Below, in pieces: positions 54,747 through 64,000 of a stretch of DNA of 64,000 bases. How positions within the stretch are numbered: the first letter of the stretch is position 1; each line of letters starts with the position of its first letter. The DNA is from Entonaema liquescens (lineage: Eukaryota; Ascomycota; Sordariomycetes; Xylariales; Xylariaceae). The translations under genes were made by a program, and so were the position numbers. The stretch is from the NCBI GenBank assembly GCA_902805475.1, contig CADCSX010000010.1, positions 1,645,001 to 1,709,000 of the forward strand, in the 5' to 3' direction. Below the pieces are notes generated by a model. It saw only the letters and a program-made list of their open reading frames with translations, searched no databases and was not told the origin of the DNA.

Positions 54747-55547
54747 ATGTTTGGGCTAAACACTAGACTGGCCGTAACGGCCCTGACGATTCTCGTAACT
54801 GGTGTGACCCTAGCTTCAGCAGAGTGTACTCGCGAAGGACTGCTAGCAGCGGCGGATAGCTACATTGCCGCGCAGGCTAGTGGAAACATCGACGGGCTCA
54901 AATTATCCGCCACGAACTTTACCTACCAACAGAATAATAAAGTTTCGGACATCAAGACCGGTGTAATAAGCCAGCCCCTGAAGATAGACCTCAATCGATC
55001 TACAGCAGACACTGTGGCATGTGCCAGCTACACGATGTTAATCTCGGCGAGCGGCTCCAAGCCGTACGTTATCTCGACACAGATCCGGCATCAAGATAAT
55101 GACACAAGCTCAATTGCCTTGATCGACACTATCGCCGCGACGACGGGCGCGCTCTTCTTCAATGCCCAGAAGACGTTAGGGTATATCCAAAAAGAGAACT
55201 GGGGAACACTTGAAGAAGGACAGAGAGTTGGTAGGGAGGAGCTGAAGCGCGTCGGGGATGCATATCTGGACATGTGGACGGATGCCAAGGCCGCCGACTC
55301 TATCCCCTGGGGCACGGACTGCGAGCGCGTCGAAGGGTCGCAGCTGACGCGGCCCTGCGGATCGACACTCCCCCACGGTGGAAGCCAGAAGCCGAACGGC
55401 AACCGGCGGTACGTCATTGACGAGACCATGGGGTCGGTGGATGTTCTTTGCTCCTTCGACTCGCTTGGAAATATGCCGGATTCTCACGAGGTTCGGATAG
55501 AAAGTGGCAAAGTCAAATATGTTCATACTGTTACGGTTCTGCAGTGA
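54747..55547 (+). CDS. Secreted DUF8021-like protein
   Basis: Single exon of 266 codons from the chosen start. The start at 54747 (MFGLNTRLAVTALTILVTGV) gives a clear signal peptide ending near TLASA; an in-frame ATG at 54663 adds 28 residues that would bury it. The mature part starts ECTREGLLAAADSYIAAQAS, a helix that in this family begins a SnoaL/NTF2-like fold. NVSDIKTGVISQPLKIDLNR-like landmarks follow (KVSDIKTGVISQPLKID), with later GDAYLDMWTDAKAADSIPWG and paired Cys. The C-terminal part ends CSFDSLGNMPDSHEVRIESG. The family is frequent in filamentous fungi and has no established activity. Divergent from the xylosidase gene, so co-expression during growth on plant matter is possible but inferred. 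Confidence 0.75.
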   Translation: MFGLNTRLAVTALTILVTGVTLASAECTREGLLAAADSYIAAQASGNIDGLKLSATNFTYQQNNKVSDIKTGVISQPLKIDLNRSTADTVACASYTMLISASGSKPYVISTQIRHQDNDTSSIALIDTIAATTGALFFNAQKTLGYIQKENWGTLEEGQRVGREELKRVGDAYLDMWTDAKAADSIPWGTDCERVEGSQLTRPCGSTLPHGGSQKPNGNRRYVIDETMGSVDVLCSFDSLGNMPDSHEVRIESGKVKYVHTVTVLQ

Positions 55548-56573
55548 TTGATTAGTACTTGTTCATGGGGAGTTACAAGAGTATTTCGTTCGTGCTTCTA
55601 TCCAGTACTCGTGAGTTTTATGTGCCTTTTATGGCTTACAACAACCAAGCCCCTCGTAAACGTTGTCTATGCAAAGAAGCTACAGTCGGCATCCGTACGT
55701 CTTTGTTGGCTTGGGCAAGACATCCAGCTAGCCACTGGAATTGTAGCTTTCTTAAACGGCTATATGCAGAGTCCAGCGGTTCCGACAGGCCTATGACTAG
55801 ACCTATTTTAACTGCGTCTAGTTGATCTTGAGTTTTAATCTATAAAATAATCCTGTTCACATCCTGCAAGAAACTTCGTGTAGCCCTAATAAATCCCGGA
55901 ATTCATCCCGGGAATTCACGGGATGATCCGCTTCGACGGGATGCACACGGGAGTCGACGACGAGGTCTGACGATATAATGTCACTTTGTGTATAGAGTAG
56001 GTTTTCATACGCGAGATCTAGTGTCTAGTTAGCACAAATATACGGATGTCCAAGATCGTGTACCCTGTTACTACCTACTTTCGGCTTCACGTCTTCCTTT
56101 CATTTCCCGCGAGTATGACAGGGCAATGCAGAGAATGTGTTCGGAAGGTCTCGATGGAGTGATTTTATTATCTCTAGGTACATAACCTACACCGGGCAAA
56201 ATGCTATTCTCGTAGATAATGTTCATGGTTTATCTACAAAGCTCCGAATGGTTTGCCAAGTCCTCTGTTAGTAATGCACACGCCGATACCCTTATTAAGG
56301 TTTCACGAATATATGGACATGGCCCTTCACCGGCTCTGGATTCGCATCACGTTGTAATTGATCCGACCGGAGTCAACTATTAGTGAAATTGTTCTGACTT
56401 CCCGTTCCTGTTTCAAGCCTGTAGTTACATGCAACATAGACTTGTGACAGGATAGAAGCTGTATGAGCTTCAGCATTGATATAAAGGTTCAAGCTTGGCC
56501 GCTCAAATAATTCAGTTTGGTATCTATTGTTGAGCATTGACAAATATATCTACCTTATCTTAACTTCATAGGA
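55548..56573. other. Intergenic
   Basis: Contains a patch of overlapping partial palindromes near 55893-55950 (repeated CCCGG, GAATTC and GGGATG words). No gene recognised. Confidence 0.5.
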
Positions 56574-58487
56574 ATGTGTACTTCCATAATAACCAGTAGG
56601 ATAGTTCTACTGGGCTTCATTGCCCTGGCCATCGCTACCCGAATAAATTCGGAATTACCCACGTTGAAGCTGCCATGGGGAATTTGGCAGGCCAAGATCT
56701 TTGAAAAAGATGACCAAGTAAGAAAAACAAATATACCTCGTTTATACCTATACAGAGACATTCCTAACAGTATTATAGATCTACATCTTCCGCAATGTCC
56801 GGTTTGGGGCGCCACCAGAACGCTTTGGCCGACCTTTTTTCCCCACAGAGAAGAACAATACGCTGCAGGAAACCGGTAAAGATATCAGTTGCATCCAACT
56901 TGATATTTCATCGTTTATAAACCCCCCTGGAGGCGGGAACCGCGTCGGAGACCCGAGGGGCGATGAGGATGTAGTCCAGACCGAAGATTGCCTCTTTCTT
57001 GACATATATGTACCTGTCTCGGCGTTTGAGCCGAATGCCAATCTTTTGCCGGTTGTTGTATGGATATATGGAGGTGCGTATGCATTTGGAAGCAAGAACC
57101 CTTCAGGTCCATTGGTTAGCGGAGAATCAACCCTCAAAGCATCCAACTACCAGACCATTTTCGTTTCAGGTAACTACCGCCTTGGTGCATTTGGGTTTCT
57201 TGCAGGTGACTATATGCAAAAGACTGGACAGCCAAATGCCGGCTTGTATGACCAGGCCTTGCTGTTTGAATGGGTACAGAAATATGTTGATCGAGTTAAC
57301 GGGGATAAAACTCAGGTCAGTGCCTGGGGCGAATCCGCTGGCGCATCATCGATTTTGCATCACCTCATCCGCGAGGATGGCACCCGAGATCCCTTATTTA
57401 GCACGTTTGCGGTACAGAGCCCTGCTTTCCAATGGGCTTGGGACAATTCCCCTGGGGGGCAACTCGATGCTGTTTATAAGAACTTTTCAAGTTTTGCGGG
57501 ATGCGGTCTTGAATTTAATATCGACTGTCTGAGACAAGCTACCGCGCAAGACTTGATAAGTGCCAACCAAAAGATATTCCTCTCTTTTCCGCTGACTGGC
57601 CTCTTTCCTGTGGGACCAGCAGTGGATGGGGATTGGATCAGGGCTATATCTACAGTGTCGTTCTCGCAAGGTAAGATTATCAATTTCTATCCCTATTTTT
57701 GGAGCAGACTCAAAGGTAGTCAGTCCAGTTCTGACATGGATCTAAAATAGGGAAGTTCTGGGATGGTATCCAATCCGCTATAATATCTCATTGCGCAAAT
57801 GAGTCTTTTGGTTTCACCCCCGCCATCAGCAGCGAACGACAGTTTGATGAGTTTTTCGAAAGTTTCTTTCCCGGTCCCGATCTACAGTCTCAGAGAGACG
57901 AGGTCAAAAAGAAATATAACTGCGAGGGTATTTTCGGAGGCGACTATTATGCCTGTCTTGCCGCTATTATTCGGGAGTCGTCATTCACGTGCAATACAAG
58001 GGACTTGTTCGATTCGTATCCGAAGAAATCATATATGATGGAGTACTCATTTCCACAAGCTGCCACTGCTTTCCACGCATCCGACCTCTTGCCGCTATTT
58101 ACGAACAACGCTCAAGAAGCGGCAGACGCGTTAGCCGCCCTAGGCACACTGGTGGCGAGAATATACGCGGATTCGCTCTACCTCCTAGGTATTCCAGGGA
58201 TATATCAGAATTATTTTGCTTCGTTTGCCCTCACTGGTGATCCAAATGAAGGCCTTCCGGAGCGAGGTCCATACTGGTCGGTTGCAAATGGAAGTAGCAA
58301 TCTACTCTCCGATGTTATGGGAGTAACATTTAGTTTGAGAGATGCCTTTGATAACCAGACTATCGATAATCAGAATTCGCAGAGAAACTGCTCATTCTGG
58401 ACAGAACTTGCAAAGGAGCTTACCCCTGGGCTGGAAATCCCTGGTGAAATGGTAATTCAACCACTAGGCAATCCTGAGGAGCTATAG
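56574..58487 (+). CDS. Secreted carboxylesterase / lipase (type-B, alpha/beta hydrolase)
   Basis: Three exons (56574-56717, 56779-57670, 57751-58487) with GT-AG introns give 590 codons plus stop. The N-terminus MCTSIITSRIVLLGFIALAI is a probable signal peptide or anchor. Family landmarks are IYIFRNVRFGAPPERFGRP, the TEDCLFLDIYVP signature, the oxyanion-hole region VVVWIYGGAYAFGS, and the nucleophile elbow GESAG with Ser234. A catalytic His is likely His454 in FHASDLLPLF. It hydrolyses carboxylic esters outside the cell or in the secretory path; the natural substrate is not readable. Exon 3 contains the Cys-bearing IFGGDYYACLAAIIRESSFT region and ends NPEEL. All splice phases agree and give uninterrupted family-like sequence. 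The length is normal for fungal type-B esterases. Confidence 0.93.
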
Positions 58488-59938
58488 CTTTTGAAAATGG
58501 ATTACCACACATGGGTCACACTTAATGTTTTGGTTTATAATGGAAATCATTGGTTTTACTGCTTTTTTTTTCGGTGAGGGGGGTGGGAGGAAAGGTGGAT
58601 TCAATAGCAGGGTCAGTTAAACTCCCGTAATAGGAGTGAGGAAATAGCAACGATAGGGCTCACCCTTGAGACATCTTTACTTTCATGTGAATGTCTAGTT
58701 CATTTTAGATATATTGTTCTTGAAGGGCAGTGGATGTAATCTAAGTACTACCGCATAAACAAGCATGTCTCTTGGCGCGTAGGTACATCGGTTTTAGTCA
58801 AGTATAATGGAAGCATGTATCTACCCAGGCCTAGTCAATACCATCCTTGCTAGCTTGCTTGCAGCAAGAATATACCTTCTTGAAGCCTTGCTGAGAAGAG
58901 AGCTTGGACAAATTAGATAAATGAGCTGTCCATATTTGGAATGTGACCTCCTCATTCCCCCAGCGATGTGATAGAACGGCATATTTAGCGGGGATAGAAT
59001 CGCCGAAAAACTCTAATATCTCCGGTAGTTGTGTTGATAATCCTCATAGTGAGATAAAAGAGATGTCAATTTCCAATATTTGAGATGCGAGGTTTCGAAA
59101 TGTCTAACATGTCCAGGTAGGGATGTGGGAGTAGACACAGCTTATTATATTATAGTAGCCCAGAGAACCCATCGTCACCCGATGGAAGGGACTTTTGAAA
59201 TTGTTGGTAGATTAGGGGGTAACGGCTTGACTGACTCAAAACTGTATAGCCAGTGAATTACAAGCGAGGTACGTTCTATTTATTATCGTACCAATACTAT
59301 TCTACCCCAGTATGTAATGTAACATCTTGTCGCCCCCTAAAAGCTCGCCCTAGGTCTATGCTATTCCACGTTGCATAAAATTAGGGACATTCCAGCATTT
59401 TGGTGAACGGGCTAGGGCCAGTAAAGTACTAACTAAACCAAAGCTCAAAAGTATAGTTTAAAGTAGCTGAGATATCGAAGATCCATATTTGACAAAATTC
59501 TCAGCAAAACAAAATATTAGAGGCAAGACTACTTCCGTATATTCTCCTTGGTATCTTTCACGCCTGGTAATATTCGTGACGTTTATAATTGTCATTACTT
59601 CAAGAAAAAAAAAAAGAGAACACCAGCTTCGGTAGTAATAGACAATTACGTAGGTTTGGTAGGCAGGATCGGCCAAACTCATGTTCAGAGCCGGATTGAG
59701 GTCGGAGATCGGGTATCGTCGGAGGTACTAGTAACTGTACTCGGTAATTATATTCGGCATAAAGTGGGGAACAAGTAAAGCCGACGAAGGCGTAATCGTC
59801 CCCGCTTTGAGCCGTCTCTAATCACTTCTATATCTTACGTACCTAGATGGCGCGAAGAATGAACGAAAGGTATAGGTTTCATAGAATCAAGTTGAGACAG
59901 TTGTAATTATTGTCATATCATAACTTTCTCACCTCATC
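58488..59938. other. Intergenic
   Basis: About 1.45 kb. It contains T-, G- and A-runs (near 58562, 58575 and 59604). No gene or RNA recognised. Confidence 0.5.
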
Positions 59939-61058
59939 ATGGCTCCGTTAAAGATTGCAGTGTTAGATGACTACCAAAAAGCCTCTCAGAACCCGTTCAA
60001 GGACTTACCATCCTCCGAGTATGAGGTGACGATATTCACTGATACATTACTCCCGTACAACCATTCTGATACTCCACAAGACGTCAAAGAGGCTTTGGTT
60101 AAGCGTTTCGAACCGTTCGATATCATCTGTAGGTCTTCCTTGATGGTATAGATCATATCTAACGGTTTCAGCTTCAATGAGAGAGCGGACGCCATTCCCA
60201 GAAGAACTCATCAATCGCCTCCCAAACCTGAAGCTTCTTCTCACTACTGGGGGTCGCAATGCATCCATCAACGTGAAGGCATGCTCCCAGCGTGGTATTC
60301 CCGTAGCCGGCACCGGTGGAAAGGGTCTGAGTCCGGACTCCACGACTCAGCATTGTGTTGCCTTGATCCTTGCGCTTGCAAGAAACATCCCGCAAGACGA
60401 TGCTATCATGAAGTCCGGAGGATGGCAGACAGCATTTGCAACTGGCTTAGCAGGAAAGGTATATGGTAGTATCGGGCTTGGTAGATTAGGAGTATCCATC
60501 TCAAAGATAATGCACATAGCTTTTGGGATGAAAATTATTGCGTGGAGCACCAACTTAACTCAAGAGGCTGCTGATGAGAAGGCGAAATCTGCTGGACTAC
60601 CAGTGGAGGATGAAGACGGAGAAAAGACGTTTAAAGTGGTTAGTCGGGACGAATTGTTTTCCTCTGCAGATGTTGCCACAGTCCAACTCGTTCTCTCAGA
60701 CCGATCCAGGGGCATTATAACAGCGAACGATCTAGGGAAGATGAAAAAGTCAGCGCTGTTCATAAATACCTCACGAGGTCCGATAGTGGTGGAAAAGGAC
60801 CTACTCGAGGTCGCTAAAAAGGGATTGATACGTGGCATCGGTATTGATGTATACGAAATCGAGCCATTGCCGGCAGCTAGTGAGTGGAGGACAACAAAAT
60901 GGGGAGAAGATGGTAGGACTAGGGTGGTTCTAACGCCACACATGGGCTACGTTGAGGAAGAAGTTATCACGGAGTGGTATCAGCAGCACGTTCAAAACAT
61001 ACTACGATGGCAGAAGGGAGAGGCATTGGCCACCCTTTTTAGTGATAACGGATACTAA
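59939..61058 (+). CDS. D-isomer-specific 2-hydroxyacid dehydrogenase
   Basis: Two exons (59939-60128, 60172-61058) with a short GT-AG intron joining DII to SSMRERTPFP give 358 codons plus stop. It should interconvert a D-2-hydroxyacid and its 2-oxoacid with NAD(P)H. Landmarks in order: start KIAVLDDYQKAS; LLLTTGGRNASINVKAC; the NAD-binding motif GLGRLG in GSIGLGRLGVSISKI; NTSRGPIVVEKDLLE with catalytic Arg265; DVYEIEPLP with Glu294; and TPHMGYVEEEV with His320. All three catalytic residues of the family are therefore present. The substrate (glycerate, glyoxylate, phosphoglycerate or other) cannot be told from sequence; this subgroup is frequent in fungi as one of many paralogs. No targeting signal or PTS1 is seen (it ends DNGY), so the cytosol is likely. 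Confidence 0.93.
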
Positions 61059-61516
61059 ATATCATGCACTATAATTGGAACTTATTGCTAGAAGTTACAG
61101 TATCCCCCTTTCAGCAGATACCAACAGTATTATATTTCAATTTGCTAATATGAAGACTTAAGCATGGATGAGGGCTGGAACAAGCAGCGCGTAGCTGTCG
61201 GGTGACGATGAATTCCATGTTGAGTCCAGGGGAGTGTACAAAGTACATGTAGCTATGTAGCTTGATACTACACCATTGCAACTTCCCAAAGTTCTTTTCC
61301 ACGGCTTCCATAGTAGCTTAGGTATTTTGCCGTGATTTCTTTTTTTAAGCCAAAGTGATTTATGCATCTTGCATCATTTTCCGTTATTTAAACATTGTGC
61401 ATCTTTTTCGTTTCCTAGCGCACATCGTCAATTATTATCCTTCCCACCAATTCCTATTGACTCTTTGGCGAACCATTCGTTCGCCTTTGACTCCAAGCGG
61501 ATAAAAAAACAACATC
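61059..61516. other. Intergenic
   Basis: Spacer before the dsRNA-binding-domain gene; nothing recognised apart from a pyrimidine-rich leader. Confidence 0.5.
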
Positions 61517-63032
61517 ATGGATGCAGATGGAAACCAGTCCCTAACAAAGGGGACTCCGGGTGAAAGTAAGATGTTTATTCAATTCGATAAATATAACAAC
61601 TCCCCTTCTTAGCATTCCTGTCAAGCTGAGGATTGGTCTTTGGGCTTACCAATTATAGAATCACCCTTCAGTACCGGCTTTCAGGTGTTACTCAGTGACG
61701 CAACCAGAACAATTGGCTCAGCATCGACTCCCTACGGAGGCCCTGATTCCTCACTGACGCCCACAGGATTCTTCGTTGATCTTGGTGGCAATGGTAGCCA
61801 TGGGCAGATCGTGACGGATAGCAAAACCGAGAATGGTAGTAAGATCAAGCAAGAAACTCTCAAAGGCACGTCTTTGAATGGTAAGAGTCGCGACTCTTCC
61901 TACCTAGTACTTTAGCTCACTCTAACCAATGTCATAAGCTACCTTCACCCCTTCATCCAATATTGCACCCGGAGATGGTGTTATGGTACCAGGGGGTCTA
62001 CAGTTCCGTCCTATCGATAATAGAGTTGCGCACGCCAAAGTGCCCACATTGAATCGCACACTCTTCTCTAACTCTGACATGTTTGCCAGTCGTAGCACTA
62101 CCGTGCTTCCCCAAGGGCTATCTGGCCCTGCTCGCGGTCAAAGAGGTAGCCCGAGGGGTGTCGAGTCAGAGCATGTAGATAGTTTCCCTGCTGTAGATGG
62201 AAAGTCTGTCACTCCTGCCATGCTTCTGAGCCAGGAATGCCAGAAACGGAGATTCAATCCGCAGTTCACCGAATGGCAGGATCACAACGACCGTCACAAG
62301 TGCTCTGTCAATATTAAGGGACTGGTGGTTACCGATATCCGCACGTACGAGACACCTTCCGAGGCGAAGTCAGCTATTGCTAAGAAGGCTCTCCTAGAAG
62401 TCCGCAAGTTGCCGGTACGTAATATCAAGAATCCACATCTTTCCCTTTAATTCTGAGATATCTGTTAACATATAATAAAGTGTGAGGATCCAGCAGGAAA
62501 ACCCGCTGCAATCCTTACAGAGGCAATGAAGAAGGGCATTTACGGAGGCGTGTCCAAATCTTCTGGTGTCAATGTGGTGCAGACGGAGAGCAGACTGAAC
62601 CTCCAGCAACGCCGCAATGATCAACATAGCAGAGTTACCCCTCTCGCACAGGAGCATCGTGCTAGTCGCTACCAACCTCGCTACAGTTTCTCGAACGAGC
62701 GTCACGAGAACACCGATCTTCATAACCAACAGAATATGGTGATGGATCAGGTCCAATACCTGTTCGGTCATGTTGATGGTCCTAGCAAGCGGATCGCAGA
62801 GGATCCTCTGGCCTCCCGTGCCTTTTTGGAGGGTATGGCTCTAGGAGCGAGGATTAATCAGCCAAACACACGCTATTCTGAGGCGTTCACCCACGCCCCG
62901 CCTCAAGTTCCTCAACGACCCAATGCTCGGTCGTATGCCGACGGTGATCGCCACCGAGAGCGATCCCCTGTAACAGGTCGCAGGTCCCGCCATACTCGAG
63001 TAAGATCGCCCATTCACCACCGGAACACTTAA
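61517..63032 (+). CDS. Protein with one double-stranded-RNA-binding-like domain
   Basis: Four exons (61517-61565, 61626-61880, 61939-62414, 62481-63032) joined by GT-AG introns give 443 codons plus stop. The acceptor at 61625 was chosen because it alone keeps frame from GTPGE into TEDWSLGLPIIES. The centre (about residues 190-250) reads LLSQECQKRRFNPQFTEWQD, then CSVNIKGLVVTD and SEAKSAIAKKALLEV, the alpha-beta-beta-beta-alpha order of a dsRNA-binding domain, including the C-terminal AKxxAAxxAL-type helix. The N-terminus is Gly/Ser/Thr-rich. The C-terminal 50 residues are Arg/Ser/His-rich (HRERSPVTGRRSRHTRVRSP), which would add RNA binding or nuclear targeting. Role unknown; RNA silencing or RNA processing are possibilities by domain only. 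No RNase III, helicase or PAZ region is present. Confidence 0.78.
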
Positions 63033-63366
63033 TATACATATCTATCAGCTGGCTCATTGAGTCATTGAGCTTGAATAGATATGATCTCGGCCCTGGATCA
63101 TTAAAGGTCAGGTTGCTTTTGCACACAGTTTATGGCCCTTTGTTTCGGACCAGTCAAGTGTTTTATGGGAGGCATTTGGTAAAAAGCTGCAGGATTATTC
63201 CATTTCCTGATAGATAGGGAAAAGATATCGCGTTGTTTTTCCATTAGATCATTGCAGATCAGCTCATTTCCTTGCCATCTTCTTCAAGATGATGAAATAG
63301 GAAAGAAAAAAAGATTTGCTCCAATTCTCGCAATTTTTGTTATTTGTGACCATTCACGTACCACTT
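63033..63366. other. Intergenic between convergent genes
   Basis: Contains a tandem TTGAGTCATTGAG-type repeat at about 63055-63070 and an A-run near 63305. No gene recognised. Confidence 0.5.
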
Positions 63367-64000
63367 TTAGATTTTGCTTGGCATTCTTAACCCTCCGTCT
63401 AACCTGATCACTGTACCGTTTAGCATAGAGTTCTCAATGATATGCCGGGCCAGTTGTGCAAACTCTTCAGGCTGCCCTGCCCGTTTCGGAAACTCCATAA
63501 CTGTTTCTAGGCCTTTGAATAGCTTCTCGGGCATCACAGCCGTCATTCGCGACTCAAATACTCCTGGTGCGATAGTTACGCAGCGGATGCCATAGCGCGC
63601 CAAGTCTCTCGCCATAGGCAGGGTTAAAGCTGCGACTGCACCTTTACTGGCTGCATACGATACCTGGCCTTTCTGTCCATCAAATGCTGCAACCGAAGCT
63701 ACCATAATAACCACGCCTCGTTCCTTGTCGACCCCTTCAGGCTCAGTCTTAGCAATGTGGACGAGACACTGCCTTACTAGATCAATCGTGCCTCGCAGGT
63801 TAATGTTTACAACGAAGTCGAAACTATCCATACTGAAGGCGTTGCCCTCTCGATCTAATATCTGCTAGACGGTCAACTTTTCTTCCTTCTTCAGCTATCT
63901 TGAGACTCACGTACCGTGGCTGGGTTACCGACACCAGCAGCAGGTATCACGCCGCCTAAGGGCTTCCTTGTCTGCTGAGCCCATTCGACGGTCCCCTTGA
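63367..64000 (-). CDS. Short-chain dehydrogenase/reductase, 3-hydroxyacyl-CoA dehydrogenase type-2-like (5' part outside window)
   Basis: Partial gene on the minus strand: exons 63861-63367 and at least 64000-63915, joined by a GT-AG intron. The visible part starts GTVEWAQQTRKPLGGVIPAA and continues GVGNPATILDREGNAFSMDS. Conserved SDR features are FDFVVNINLRGTIDLVRQC (NxxG...), the catalytic Ser in IMVASVAAFDGQKGQ, the YAASK motif (Tyr and Lys), and CVTIAPGVFESRM. The end RLDGGLRMPSKI is typical. The pattern VAAFDGQxGQxxYAASKG is that of the HSD10/type-2 3-hydroxyacyl-CoA dehydrogenases that oxidise short or branched 3-hydroxyacyl-CoA, as in isoleucine breakdown. The nucleotide-binding TGxxxGxG motif must lie beyond the window. 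Convergent with the dsRNA-binding-domain gene. Confidence 0.88.

Overview
The window is nuclear DNA of a filamentous ascomycete (Pezizomycotina). Short GT-AG introns of about 47-90 bp interrupt most genes. The gene set is typically fungal: LYS1 saccharopine dehydrogenase, trifunctional HIS4, lipin-type phosphatidate phosphatase, GUP1, CMC1, TAF9, GH3 beta-xylosidase and a berberine-bridge-like oxidoreductase. A+T islands have the composition expected of repeat-induced point mutation (RIP). The class is not settled by the sequence; Sordariomycetes (for example Xylariales) is only a guess.

Layout. 1-4130 is a RIP-like A+T island, interrupted at 1712-2309 by an intact 598-bp inverted-terminal-repeat element with an exact 8-bp target duplication. 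5092-10346 holds three enzyme genes that could form a small specialised-metabolism group: NmrA/isoflavone-reductase-like, HxxxD acyltransferase and FAD-linked oxidoreductase. 11114-12699 holds a tail-to-tail pair of small related genes, one intact (153 codons, with an apparent GC-AG intron) and one broken. 13826-15693 is a four-exon gene joining an HNH-like N-terminus to an aminoglycoside-phosphotransferase-like kinase. 16038-37690 is mainly conserved housekeeping DNA: a Ser-rich small protein, LYS1, CMC1, a membrane/FN3/coiled-coil protein whose frame is broken three times by apparent single-base losses, lipin, TAF9, HIS4 and GUP1. An F-box-like gene follows at 38300.

39701-41232 is a second element bounded by 33-bp inverted repeats and 6-bp direct repeats. 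Its core (39842-41036) contains a single C and no G, and ends in a long 9-bp minisatellite. It lies about 340 bp upstream of a mitochondrial-type iron-sulfur L-serine dehydratase gene. 44755-63032 carries a small membrane protein, an MFS exporter, two unrecognised proteins that may be distant paralogs, a secreted GH3 beta-xylosidase, a secreted DUF8021-like protein, a secreted carboxylesterase, a D-2-hydroxyacid dehydrogenase and a dsRNA-binding-domain protein. An SDR gene runs off the right edge.

How the genes work together. LYS1 and HIS4 serve amino-acid synthesis, and serine dehydratase serves amino-acid breakdown. CMC1 serves cytochrome-oxidase assembly, and lipin and GUP1 serve membrane-lipid metabolism. 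The xylosidase, esterase and MFS genes are typical of a plant-associated or saprotrophic fungus. The best leads for something undescribed are the inverted pair of His...Cys small proteins, the HNH-kinase fusion and the essentially G+C-free element core. Splice sites were assigned by eye from motif and reading-frame continuity; no homology search was run.
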